From CAVSRC01 sp963781775 (lineage in GTDB: Bacteria; Pseudomonadota; Alphaproteobacteria; Rhizobiales; Kaistiaceae), in the NCBI GenBank assembly GCA_963781775.1, contig CAWAHE010000028.1, positions 62,001 through 126,000 of the forward strand: a DNA stretch of 64,000 nucleotides. Direction: 5' to 3'. Below are positions 25,225 through 33,470 of the stretch, one piece after another; position 1 is the first letter of the stretch; each line of letters begins with the position of its first letter. The position numbers and the translations under genes were made by a program. The notes under the pieces were generated by a model. That model saw nothing but the letters and a program-made list of their open reading frames with translations. It ran no database searches and was not told the origin of the DNA.

Positions 25225-25244
25225 ACCGTGTGCGCTACCGTGTG
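25225..25244. promoter_or_regulatory. Direct repeat ACCGTGTG x2, possible BTAD-regulator operator
   Basis: ACCGTGTG-CGCT-ACCGTGTG, 12-base period, 47 bases upstream of the BTAD gene start and within the divergent region shared with DUF1127. SARP-type regulators bind short direct repeats with about one helical turn spacing, so this is a candidate site only. Confidence 0.35.
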
Positions 25245-25339
25245 ACGGAACCCATGCATGAAAACGGGAGGGCTCACGATCGCGCCCACGATGCACCGCC
25301 AGGATCGCTTCGTCTCAACACGATCCGGAGTGCCATGCC

Positions 25340-25579
25340 ATGTCAGAAATCACCGTCGACCGCAGGAATGTTGGCCCGATCCCCGCAAACCGCAAGGCCG
25401 GTGGCCGCGTCCGGTCACTTCCCGCCCGGTTCCTGCGCCGAATGGGCGCCGCAATCGGCCGTTGGTGGCGGAACCGTCAGGCCATCCAGACCCTGACCGA
25501 GGCCGATACCGCGATTCTCAGGGATCTTGGCATCAGCCGCAGCGATGTGGAGCGCGTCGTCCACCGCGGCCGGCGCTAG
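25340..25579 (+). CDS. DUF1127 domain small protein
   Basis: 79 residues with the C-terminal DUF1127 (YjiS-like) motif RRMGAAIGRWWRNRQAIQTL followed by DTAILRDLGISRSDV. The family consists of short Arg-rich proteins abundant in alphaproteobacteria; some bind RNA and affect phosphate or stress responses, but function must be shown per member. Its stop overlaps the stop of the convergent small membrane-protein gene (CTAG). Confidence 0.85.
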   Translation: MSEITVDRRNVGPIPANRKAGGRVRSLPARFLRRMGAAIGRWWRNRQAIQTLTEADTAILRDLGISRSDVERVVHRGRR

Positions 25580-25815
25580 GCGGCGGCGACGAAACCGATC
25601 ACTGCGATGGCCAGGCCGACCAGCATGCCAACGATGGAGCCGAGCCACGGCCGCGTCTTGCGCGTGACCAGCCAGCCGACGGCCAGTCCGGCGACACCGC
25701 AGATGCATAGCACCGGCCATCCCAGCACGAGGATGACCAACGCCCACTCCGCCGGCGAGTTCAGGATCGGCCCGATGTCGGACAGGTTGCTACCGGCGCC
25801 CCTTCTTGCCGGCAT
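25576..25815 (-). CDS. Small two-helix membrane protein
   Basis: 79 residues from ATG 25815, with two hydrophobic segments (WALVILVLGWPVLCICGVAGLAVGW split near residue 40, and GSIVGMLVGLAIAVIGFVAA). The first 26 bases overlap the 3' end of uvrB in another frame, so it is likely read together with uvrB. An in-frame ATG at 25836 is an alternative. No family recognised. Confidence 0.6.
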   Translation of the reverse strand: MPARRGAGSNLSDIGPILNSPAEWALVILVLGWPVLCICGVAGLAVGWLVTRKTRPWLGSIVGMLVGLAIAVIGFVAAA

Positions 25816-28462
25816 GGCTGCCCGGCTTGCCGCCAAAGGAGCGCGGACGCGCGCGGTCTTCCGGCGAAAACGGAATCTCCGGGCCGGTATGAGTTTCCTT
25901 GAGGGACGGCTTGTGCGGCCGCGATTTCGGGATCGGCGTCTCGCGGTCGGTGCCGGGGCCCATGGAATCGAGCGAGGGCTTTTGCGGGCGTGGACCCTGC
26001 ACCGGGATTTCGGTCCGCCGCACGGTCATTTCGTCGAGGGTATTCTTCCTTGGACAATTCTTGTCGCTCACGGCCGGCGAGCTTCGCTCGCCGCCTCCGC
26101 GGGGGCGGGCTGACCGCCCGGCGGCCGGCTGGCCGCTGTTGGTGCCCGAACTCCCCTCGCCCGGATTGCGGGCGAGCGGATCGTCGGAGACGGCGAGTTC
26201 CAGCGTCTCGAGCCGCTTGATCTCGTCGCGCAGGCGCGCCGCCTCCTCGAATTCGAGATCGGCGGCGGCGTCGCGCATGCGCTTCTCGAGATCGGCGAGC
26301 GTCGCCTTGAAATTGTGGCCGATGAGCGCGCCCTCTTCGGCAAGCCCGGTCGGCACGATGACGTGGTCGCGCTCGTAGGCCGACGCCATGATGTCGCCGA
26401 TCGACTTCTTGATGCTCTCCGGCGTGATGCCGTGGGCGGTGTTGTACTCGACCTGCTTCTCGCGCCGCCGGCCGGTCTCGGCCATGGCGCGCTCCATCGA
26501 GCCGGTGATGTTGTCGGCGTAGAGGATGACCTTGCCGTCGACGTTGCGCGCGGCGCGGCCGATGGTCTGGATGAGCGATGTCTCCGAACGCAGGAAGCCT
26601 TCCTTGTCAGCATCGAGGATGGCGACCAGCGCGCATTCCGGAATGTCGAGGCCCTCGCGCAGCAGGTTGATGCCGACCAGCGCATCGAAGGCGCCGAGGC
26701 GCAGATCGCGGATGATCTCGATGCGCTCCATGGTCTCGACGTCGGAATGCATGTAGCGCACGCGGATACCCTGCTCGTGCAGATATTCGGTGAGGTCCTC
26801 GGCCATGCGCTTGGTGAGCACGGTGATCAGCGAGCGGTAGCCCTTGGCGGCCACGTCGCGCACCTCGCCGACAAGGTCGTCGACCTGGGTCTTGGCGGGA
26901 CGGATCTCGACGGGCGGATCGATGAGGCCGGTCGGGCGGATGACCTGTTCGGCGAAGACGCCGCCGGTGCGGTTCATCTCCCACGAACCCGGGGTCGCCG
27001 ACACGTACATCGACTGCGGGCGCATGAGATCCCATTCCTCGAAGCGCAGCGGCCGGTTGTCCATGCAGGACGGCAGGCGGAAGCCGTATTCGGCAAGCGT
27101 CGCCTTGCGGCGGAAGTCGCCGCGATACATGCCGCCGATCTGCGGGATGGTGACGTGGCTCTCGTCGACGAAGACCAGCGCGTTGTCGGGCAGGTATTCG
27201 AACAGCGTCGGCGGCGGCTCGCCCGGCTTGCGGCCGGTCAGATAGCGCGAATAGTTCTCGATGCCGGCGCACGAGCCGGTCGCCTCGATCATCTCGACGT
27301 CGAAGCGGCAGCGCTGCTCCAGCCGCTGCGCTTCCAGCAGGCGGCCGGCGGCGGTCAGCTCGTCGAGGCGGAACTTGAGCTCTTCCTTGATGCCCTTGAT
27401 CGCCTGCGCCAGGGTCGGGCGCGGCGTGACGTAGTGCGAATTGGCGTAGACCTTCACCTGCTTGAGGTTGCCGGCCTTCTGCCCGGTGAGCGGATCGAAC
27501 TCGGTGATCGATTCGATCTCGTCGCCGAACAGCGCGATGCGCCAGGCGCGGTCTTCCAGGTGGGCCGGGAACAGGTCGATGGTGTCGCCGCGCACCCGGA
27601 AGGTGCCGCGGCGGAAATCCATGTCGGCGCGCTTGTATTGCAGGGCCACCAGATCGGCGAGGAGCTGGCGCTGGTCGATGCGTTCGCCGGCGGTGATGGC
27701 GAAGGTCATCGCCGTGTAGGTCTCGACCGAGCCGATGCCGTAGATGCACGACACCGAGGCGACGATGATGACGTCGTCGCGTTCGAGCAGCGAGCGCGTC
27801 GCCGAATGGCGCATGCGGTCGATCTGCTCATTGATCGAGGATTCCTTCTCGATGTAGGTGTCGGTGCGCGGGACGTAGGCCTCCGGCTGATAGTAGTCGT
27901 AGTAGGAGACGAAATACTCGACCGCGTTTTCCGGGAAGAACGACTTGAACTCGCCGTAGAGCTGCGCGGCGAGCGTCTTGTTGGGCGCGAGGATGAGGGC
28001 CGGCCGCTGGGTCGCCTCGATGACCTTGGCCATGGTGTAGGTCTTGCCCGAGCCGGTGACGCCGAGCAGCACCTGATCGCGCTCCTGCGCCTCCACGCCG
28101 GAGACAAGTTCCTTGATCGCCGTCGGCTGGTCGCCCTTCGGCGTCATCTCCGAGACGATCTTCAGCGGGACGCCGCCCTCGGACTTCTCCGGACGCGGCG
28201 GACGATGCGGCACCCAGGTGTGGTCGCGGAATTCCGGCCGGCCGGTCTCGATCAGCGCCGACAGCGCCTCGACGGTCGCGGTGACCGCCGACGCCGGCAT
28301 CGCCGCGACGTCCTCGAGATTGACGTCGACGCCGGGCACCGGATTGAGGCCGGCGGCCGAACGCTCCTTGGCCGAGCCGCGCCCGCCCATCGACGTGCCG
28401 CGGCTGGTCTTGAAATTGGCCTGCGGCGCTTCCGCGAAACCGCAATTCCGGGGTGGTGGCAT
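25790..28462 (-). CDS. uvrB: Excinuclease ABC subunit B
   Basis: The UvrB helicase-like damage-verification subunit of nucleotide excision repair: Walker A GVTGSGKT (134-141), damage-binding hairpin region YYDYYQPEAYVPRTDTYI, VFVDESHVTIPQ, MYVSATPG, helicase motif VI QTIGRAARN, and a UVR motif (about 722-752, DLEFEEAARLRDEIKRLE) that contacts UvrC. From the ATG at 28462 it has 890 residues. An N-terminal extension of about 100 residues and a C-terminal tail of about 135 residues past the UVR motif exceed the E. coli protein (673) but are usual in Hyphomicrobiales. No GTTC-N7-GTTC LexA box was found upstream. Confidence 0.95.
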   Translation of the reverse strand: MPPPRNCGFAEAPQANFKTSRGTSMGGRGSAKERSAAGLNPVPGVDVNLEDVAAMPASAVTATVEALSALIETGRPEFRDHTWVPHRPPRPEKSEGGVPLKIVSEMTPKGDQPTAIKELVSGVEAQERDQVLLGVTGSGKTYTMAKVIEATQRPALILAPNKTLAAQLYGEFKSFFPENAVEYFVSYYDYYQPEAYVPRTDTYIEKESSINEQIDRMRHSATRSLLERDDVIIVASVSCIYGIGSVETYTAMTFAITAGERIDQRQLLADLVALQYKRADMDFRRGTFRVRGDTIDLFPAHLEDRAWRIALFGDEIESITEFDPLTGQKAGNLKQVKVYANSHYVTPRPTLAQAIKGIKEELKFRLDELTAAGRLLEAQRLEQRCRFDVEMIEATGSCAGIENYSRYLTGRKPGEPPPTLFEYLPDNALVFVDESHVTIPQIGGMYRGDFRRKATLAEYGFRLPSCMDNRPLRFEEWDLMRPQSMYVSATPGSWEMNRTGGVFAEQVIRPTGLIDPPVEIRPAKTQVDDLVGEVRDVAAKGYRSLITVLTKRMAEDLTEYLHEQGIRVRYMHSDVETMERIEIIRDLRLGAFDALVGINLLREGLDIPECALVAILDADKEGFLRSETSLIQTIGRAARNVDGKVILYADNITGSMERAMAETGRRREKQVEYNTAHGITPESIKKSIGDIMASAYERDHVIVPTGLAEEGALIGHNFKATLADLEKRMRDAAADLEFEEAARLRDEIKRLETLELAVSDDPLARNPGEGSSGTNSGQPAAGRSARPRGGGERSSPAVSDKNCPRKNTLDEMTVRRTEIPVQGPRPQKPSLDSMGPGTDRETPIPKSRPHKPSLKETHTGPEIPFSPEDRARPRSFGGKPGSHAGKKGRR

Positions 28463-28620
28463 GGCCCGAATATGGGGGATCGACGCGGCAAAGGCGAGGG
28501 CTGCCGCCGTGTCGGCGATCATTGCTGATGACAGCGCAATGTCAGCAGTGTTTCGGGGGCGAATTCCCCGGAAGATGGGGCAAGTCGAGCGAGCCTTGGC
28601 GGGGGGACTTCGGCGTCATG

Positions 28621-29883
28621 TCAGGCGAGCGGCCGCACCGCCGGCAGGGTCATCGCGACATAGGCGGCGGCCACGTTCAGGACGCCCATGGCCAGAATTG
28701 CGACAATGACACCGTTCCGCTCGGCGACGAGGCCGGCCGCAAACGCCATGCCGACGCCGGCGATCCCCGCAGCCAGATTCGACACCGCGATGCAGTAGGG
28801 GCGCTCTTCATCGCTGGAAGAGCCGACGACATAGGCGGTGCTGCCGTCGAGCGCTCCCTGCGTAGCGAAGCCGAGCAGGAAGATCATTGCCGCGTGGGTG
28901 ATCGGCGCCTGGATTGCGACGACGAGGTGATTGGCAAGCGCCAACAGCGCGGCGCAGCCCGCCATCGCCGCCGATGCTGAGAGCACAAGCTGGATCGACC
29001 TGCGGCTGACGAACGGCCAGGCCAACCCGCCGCCGATCATGCCCGCACTGAAGGCGATCACGAACAGGCTGAGGTTCGGTGCGGTGGCGGGATGGAAGGT
29101 TGCCGCGTGCACGGCGAAGAACGGCGTGACCATCTCGACCGACAGCAAGAGCATGCGCTCGATCGTGAACCGGCGAAACCACGGGAGCCGCCAAACGATT
29201 CCGACACTATCGACCAGCGATGCGACATAACCCTTGCCCGCCGCCGCCATGGCGGACGGCGACAGCGCGCGCCCACCCTCGCGAACGGCAAGGGCGCCAA
29301 GCGAGGAGAGAAGCAGCATGCCGGCGCCGACCCAGATCAAAAGGGTTTTGTCGGTTTCGCCCGCCGCGGTGCCCGCCAGCCACTGAGAGAGGAACGTCGT
29401 GACGATGACGCCGGCGCCGCTCAACCCGCCAATGGCAAAGAGCAGATTGGTCCGGGGCTGGGCGCCGAGCACCCGGCCGATCATGTCCTGAAAGGTGAGC
29501 GCCCCAAACCCGTTGCAGACGCCCATCACCGCCGACGCCAGAATGAAGGTCATCGGCAGCCAGGCCACCGGCGCAACCGGCGACAGAACCGCGACCGACA
29601 CAAGCGTCACCGCGACGAGCGCCGTCGAAAGGGCAAGATAGAAGCGGGTCTGCGACGTCAGCTCGACCAACCGCGCGCCGAGCAACTGGGCGAGCAAGCG
29701 CGCCACCACCACGACGGGCGCGAAGACGCCCGAAAAGAGAACCGGGCCGCCAAGAGCCGTGTAGAGGAACGGGAGGACCAGCTTCTCGCTGGAGAGTTCG
29801 TTGCCGATGCGCCGGGCGACGCCCTGGACGAGGAGCGTCGCGAAATTCCACATTCCCGCCGGCCCTCGCTCGGTGCTGGTCAT
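28621..29883 (-). CDS. MFS transporter
   Basis: 420 residues, about 12 hydrophobic segments in two halves (for example RFYLALSTALVAVTLVSVAV and SLFVIAFSAGMIGGGLAW), without a clear drug-exporter motif A. The substrate is unknown. ATG 29883 is preferred: GGGGGGAGG lies directly before it and the upstream in-frame extension is hydrophilic and unlike a transporter. It diverges from the aldo/keto reductase gene. Confidence 0.82.
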   Translation of the reverse strand: MTSTERGPAGMWNFATLLVQGVARRIGNELSSEKLVLPFLYTALGGPVLFSGVFAPVVVVARLLAQLLGARLVELTSQTRFYLALSTALVAVTLVSVAVLSPVAPVAWLPMTFILASAVMGVCNGFGALTFQDMIGRVLGAQPRTNLLFAIGGLSGAGVIVTTFLSQWLAGTAAGETDKTLLIWVGAGMLLLSSLGALAVREGGRALSPSAMAAAGKGYVASLVDSVGIVWRLPWFRRFTIERMLLLSVEMVTPFFAVHAATFHPATAPNLSLFVIAFSAGMIGGGLAWPFVSRRSIQLVLSASAAMAGCAALLALANHLVVAIQAPITHAAMIFLLGFATQGALDGSTAYVVGSSSDEERPYCIAVSNLAAGIAGVGMAFAAGLVAERNGVIVAILAMGVLNVAAAYVAMTLPAVRPLA

Positions 29884-30070
29884 CCTCCCCCCGAGCCTGT
29901 TCGAATAACATGGCTCAGGCGGGAGGCAAACCATTGGCGAACGGAAAGGCCGTCGGACGGAGCCTGCTGCCATGCAGCGCTCAGATAGGCGCTGGAAACC
30001 GTTGGCGGCTTCGGCCTTTACAATTCGACGCCATCCGTCCAATTGGGCCCATCAGCTCACGGAGGCGCTT

Positions 30071-31042
30071 GTGGATTACGTTCCTTTCGGCGGTACCGGC
30101 ATACGCGTGTCGCAATTGTGTTTTGGCACCATGTCTTTCGGCGGCGACGCGGACGAGGCGGAGGCCGGCCGGATGTACGCGGCCTGCCGGGACGCGGGCA
30201 TCAATTTCTTCGACACCGCCAATGTCTATTCGCGCGGAAAATCAGAGGAGATTCTCGGGCGGCTGATCAAGGGCGAGCGCGACCGACTGGTCATCTCGAC
30301 CAAGGTCTTCGGCACGATGAGCGAGGACGTCAACGATCGCGGTACGAACCGCCGCAATATCGCGCTGGCGGTGGAGGCGAGCCTCCGGCGGCTCGGCACG
30401 GACCGGCTCGACGTCTATTTCCTGCATTCGTGGGATCCGGCCACGCGGATCGAGGAAACGCTGAGGGCCCTCGAAAGGCTCGTCGCCGACGGCAAGGTGC
30501 TTTATCTCGGCGCATCCAATTTCGCGGCCTGGCAGATCGCCAAGGCCCTGGGCGTCTCCGACAAGCGCGGCTGGCCGCGCTTCGAGGTGCTTCAGCCGAT
30601 GTACAATCTCGTCAAGCGGCAGGTGGAAACCGAAATCCTGCCGCTGGCGATGGCCGAGAATCTCGCCGTGATGCCATACAGCCCGCTGGGCGGCGGACTC
30701 CTGACCGGCAAATATGCCGGCGAACAGAAGCCGGCGGATACGCGGCTTGTGACGATGGCGGCGTATGCCAAGCGCTATGGCGAGGACTGGGTGCACGAGA
30801 CGGCGGCGAACTACACCGCCTTCTGCAAGGCCAGAGGACTCAATCCGGTGAGCACCGCTATTGCCTGGGCCGGCGCCCATCCGGGGGTGACCTGCCCGAT
30901 CATCGGCGCGCGCAATGTGGAGCAGCTCAAGCCGTCGCTCGAAGCGGTGGATGTGGAGATGACGGCGGAGCTGAGAGCAGAAATCAGCGCGCTGTCACGC
31001 ACCCCGCCGATCGCGACAGACCGGGCGGAGGAGGCGAAGTAG
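30071..31042 (+). CDS. Aldo/keto reductase
   Basis: 323 residues of the NAD(P)H-dependent AKR barrel. The catalytic tetrad is visible: Asp and Tyr in FFDTANVYSRGKSEEILG, Lys in LVISTKVFG and His in DVYFLHSWDP. The cofactor region CPIIGARNVEQLKPSL is near the C-terminus. GTG 30071, with GGAGG five bases upstream, is chosen; longer ATG frames lack a ribosome site. It is similar to the YajO/general-stress type; the physiological carbonyl substrate is unknown. Confidence 0.92.
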   Translation: MDYVPFGGTGIRVSQLCFGTMSFGGDADEAEAGRMYAACRDAGINFFDTANVYSRGKSEEILGRLIKGERDRLVISTKVFGTMSEDVNDRGTNRRNIALAVEASLRRLGTDRLDVYFLHSWDPATRIEETLRALERLVADGKVLYLGASNFAAWQIAKALGVSDKRGWPRFEVLQPMYNLVKRQVETEILPLAMAENLAVMPYSPLGGGLLTGKYAGEQKPADTRLVTMAAYAKRYGEDWVHETAANYTAFCKARGLNPVSTAIAWAGAHPGVTCPIIGARNVEQLKPSLEAVDVEMTAELRAEISALSRTPPIATDRAEEAK

Positions 31043-31117
31043 GAGCGGCGTCGCCCCACGCCGCACCGAATCCCCTATCATCGACACGCCGACTGCACCC
31101 GGACAGCGGAATCCGCC

Positions 31118-31948
31118 ATGCTCATCGACGGCGTCATGCTTCTCTGGTTCGCGCTGACCGCGCTGTCGGTTGGGTTCGTGGCGATCGATATCCGGACGAC
31201 GCCCGAGCACCCGGTGATGAAATGGGCCTTCGTGCTCTTCTGTCTCTACTCCGGCCCGTTCGGCGCCTTCCTCTACGTGCTCGGCTGCCGCGAGCCGCTG
31301 CCCGGCCTGCATGAGCGCTACGTGGCGGCGCGCTGGCGGCAGGTGCTCGGTTCGACCATGCACTGCGTCGCCGGCGATGGCATCGGCATCCTCGCCGGGG
31401 CGACGATCGGCGCCGCGGTCGCCCTCCCCAAACTCATCGACCTCGGCCTGGAATACGTGCTCGGCTTCGGTTTCGGCTGGACGATCTTTCAGGCGCTATT
31501 CATGGGCGGCATGTTCGGCTCGTATGCGCGCTCGCTGAAGGGCACGTTCACCTCCGAACTGCTTTCGATGAATTGCCTCATGGGCGGAATGATCCCGGTC
31601 GCCACGCTGGCCTGGGCGGACACGGCGTCGGCACACGATCCGCTGCAGCCGCTCTTCTGGTTCCGCATGTCGCTGGCGCTGATGACCGGCGCGGCCGTCG
31701 CCTATCCGATGAACTGGTGGCTGGTCGCCAACCACCTCAAGCACGGCATGATGACCGTGCGGCCCATGCCGGCCGCATCAGGGGGCGACATGGCCGGCAT
31801 GAAGATGGAGCATCAGCCCGAAAACGCCGGCAGCGAAGCGGGACAACCGCACCCGCCGCTGGCGACGATGGCGGTTGTCTCGTTCCTGGTGCTGGCCGCT
31901 GGCCTCGCCATCGCCTGGGCGTTCGGGGGCCTGGCCGGCCAGGGCTGA
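31118..31948 (+). CDS. DUF4396 polytopic membrane protein
   Basis: 276 residues with about six hydrophobic segments. The recognisable DUF4396 core includes FGWTIFQALFMGGMFGSYA, SLKGTFTSELLSMNCLMGGM and YPMNWWLVANHLKHGMM. A Met/His loop (GDMAGMKMEHQ) precedes the last helix and could touch metal; that is inference. Function of the family is not known. It is 75 bases downstream of the aldo/keto reductase gene. Confidence 0.88.
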   Translation: MLIDGVMLLWFALTALSVGFVAIDIRTTPEHPVMKWAFVLFCLYSGPFGAFLYVLGCREPLPGLHERYVAARWRQVLGSTMHCVAGDGIGILAGATIGAAVALPKLIDLGLEYVLGFGFGWTIFQALFMGGMFGSYARSLKGTFTSELLSMNCLMGGMIPVATLAWADTASAHDPLQPLFWFRMSLALMTGAAVAYPMNWWLVANHLKHGMMTVRPMPAASGGDMAGMKMEHQPENAGSEAGQPHPPLATMAVVSFLVLAAGLAIAWAFGGLAGQG

Positions 31949-32031
31949 CGAAACGAGCCGGTCTGCTACGGCATCACCGCACGTCCGGTCCCGCAGCAAG
32001 GCGCGACCGGACGAGGGGGAATCAAGTCAGG

Positions 32032-32427
32032 CTAGCGGCAGGCGACGACGAACCGGCCGCGGTAGCACTGGCGGTTAGGCCCGATGAACACCCGCGGCGC
32101 ATACCACGGCCGGCCGACATAGTAGCGGTTGTAGTAGGCGTTCTGGTCGTAGACGACATACGGAGCCTGCCGCCAGGCGGCGCTGAGATAGGCGCTGGAG
32201 ACCCATCCGCGCTGGCCGAGCCATTGCGTGTCGCACCATGACGACGCCTTGACGCAGCCGAAGATCTGAACCGGTGAGTTGGCCGGCACTGTGGTGACCA
32301 CCGGATAGCCGGTGCTCGGCCCGGCGCGCAGGTTGACGTTTGCGGTCGTGAACCCGTTGGCGGCCATGGCCGGCGCGGCAATCACAAGCAGGAGCGAAAA
32401 AACGGCAAAAAACGGAATACGTCGCAT
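32032..32427 (-). CDS. Secreted bacterial SH3 domain protein
   Basis: 131 residues: signal peptide (MRRIPFFAVFSLLLVIAAPAMA), then an SH3b domain (NVNLRAGPSTGYPVVTTVPA ... WLGQRGWVSSAYLSAAW) with a Cys pair inside the domain (C58, C65) and another near the C-terminus (C121, C130). The tail is Tyr/Arg-rich. SH3b domains usually bind cell-wall peptides. It is a paralogue of the protein encoded at 42553. Confidence 0.85.
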   Translation of the reverse strand: MRRIPFFAVFSLLLVIAAPAMAANGFTTANVNLRAGPSTGYPVVTTVPANSPVQIFGCVKASSWCDTQWLGQRGWVSSAYLSAAWRQAPYVVYDQNAYYNRYYVGRPWYAPRVFIGPNRQCYRGRFVVACR

Positions 32428-32550
32428 GGCAAATCCCCGTGTAATTGAGTGTGCGGATCAAGGGCTCGGGAGCCCGCGATATCAGTCTTACGTACCGGCG
32501 GCCGACGCCCTACGCAACGCCCGAAGAAAATCGCCGCCGCCCGAATGGTC

Positions 32551-32877
32551 CTACTTGGTTTCGCCGACGCAATCGGCGTAAGTCGGCTTGTCGGGGTCAC
32601 CTTCGGTAGCGAAGGCGGTGTTGCCCTTGCTCCAGAAAACGAAGGATTCGTCGGCGTTGGCGTAGCGGGTGCCCGACCCGGACATGGTTTGCGGCAGGCT
32701 CATCGAGCGGCCGTCGCTGAGAACAATGTCGACGCTATTGGAAAAGTAGGTGGCGTCGATCGTCTTGTCGTCGGCGCAGGCGTACCTGACCTTGGCGACG
32801 ACACCCGCGGCAGACGCAGCGGATGCGGCCGCGGCGAGGAAGGCGGCGGAAACACAGATGGACAGGGCTACTCTCAT
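32551..32877 (-). CDS. MliC-family lysozyme inhibitor-like periplasmic protein
   Basis: 108 residues: signal peptide (MRVALSICVSAAFLAAAASA), then the MliC beta-barrel pattern VRYACADDKTIDATYF, LPQTMSGSGTRYAN, ESFVFWSKGNTAFA and terminal YADCV. Two conserved cysteines can form the family disulfide. MliC/PliC proteins block C-type lysozyme; here no lipobox is seen, so it would be soluble (PliC-like). ATG 32877 fits the signal peptide. Confidence 0.85.
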   Translation of the reverse strand: MRVALSICVSAAFLAAAASAASAAGVVAKVRYACADDKTIDATYFSNSVDIVLSDGRSMSLPQTMSGSGTRYANADESFVFWSKGNTAFATEGDPDKPTYADCVGETK

Positions 32878-33020
32878 GATCGCGGTCCTTTTACGCCCCG
32901 GTGCGCAGGGTGGCCCGCCTCGGCCGCAACTGCAAGCCAGCAGAAGGGTGGCGGGCTTGCCTTTGGTGCCCGACGCGGGGCATGGAGACGGGGCGCACCG
33001 GCACAAAGGGAGAAACAGTC

Positions 33021-33323
33021 GTGATCATCGTTACCGGCCACCTTCAGCTCACCCCGGAAGCCCTGCACAAGCTGAAGCCCGCCATGCGCGCCGCGCTCGA
33101 GGCGACGCGGAAGGAAGACGGCTGCCTGCTTTACGCCTTCGGCGAGGACGTGCTTGAGCCGGGCACGATCCGGATCGTGGAGCGCTGGCGCGACTGGAGC
33201 GCGCTCGATGCCCACGGCAAGGCGCCGCACATGGGCCCCTATCGCGAGGCGATCGCGGCGGCCGGCGGCACGCTGGGCCGCGAAGTCATCGCCCACGAGG
33301 CCGGGGAAGAGAAGCCGCTGTAG
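33021..33323 (+). CDS. Antibiotic biosynthesis monooxygenase (ABM) domain protein
   Basis: 100 residues forming one dimeric ferredoxin-like ABM domain: VIIVTGHLQLTPEALHKLKP, EDGCLLYAFGEDVLEPG, RIVERWRDWSALDAHG and HMGPYREAI. Relatives such as YgiN oxidise quinols, others are heme or flavin-independent monooxygenases; the substrate here is unknown. The start is GTG 33021, with AAAGGGAGA eight bases upstream. Confidence 0.85.
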   Translation: MIIVTGHLQLTPEALHKLKPAMRAALEATRKEDGCLLYAFGEDVLEPGTIRIVERWRDWSALDAHGKAPHMGPYREAIAAAGGTLGREVIAHEAGEEKPL

Positions 33324-33470
33324 CGCGATCCGGGTCTGCCCCCGCCCGTGAGCCTCGGCACACCGCCGGCGCCTGAGGTATTCAGAACAGAAAAAGCAAC
33401 AGGACCGCGTAGGCGGTCGGCTTTCGGCACGTGATGACGTCGGGGCGACGTACGAACCTGACAGGCCACC

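Noticed and set aside
26315..28528. Very long plus-strand open frame opposite uvrB
   Set aside because: Shadow of uvrB in a GC-rich sequence; composition is His/Arg/Asp-rich and no family is seen.
28463..28620. LexA (SOS) box upstream of uvrB
   Set aside because: No GTTC-N7-GTTC or GAAC-N7-GAAC was found between uvrB and the next gene.
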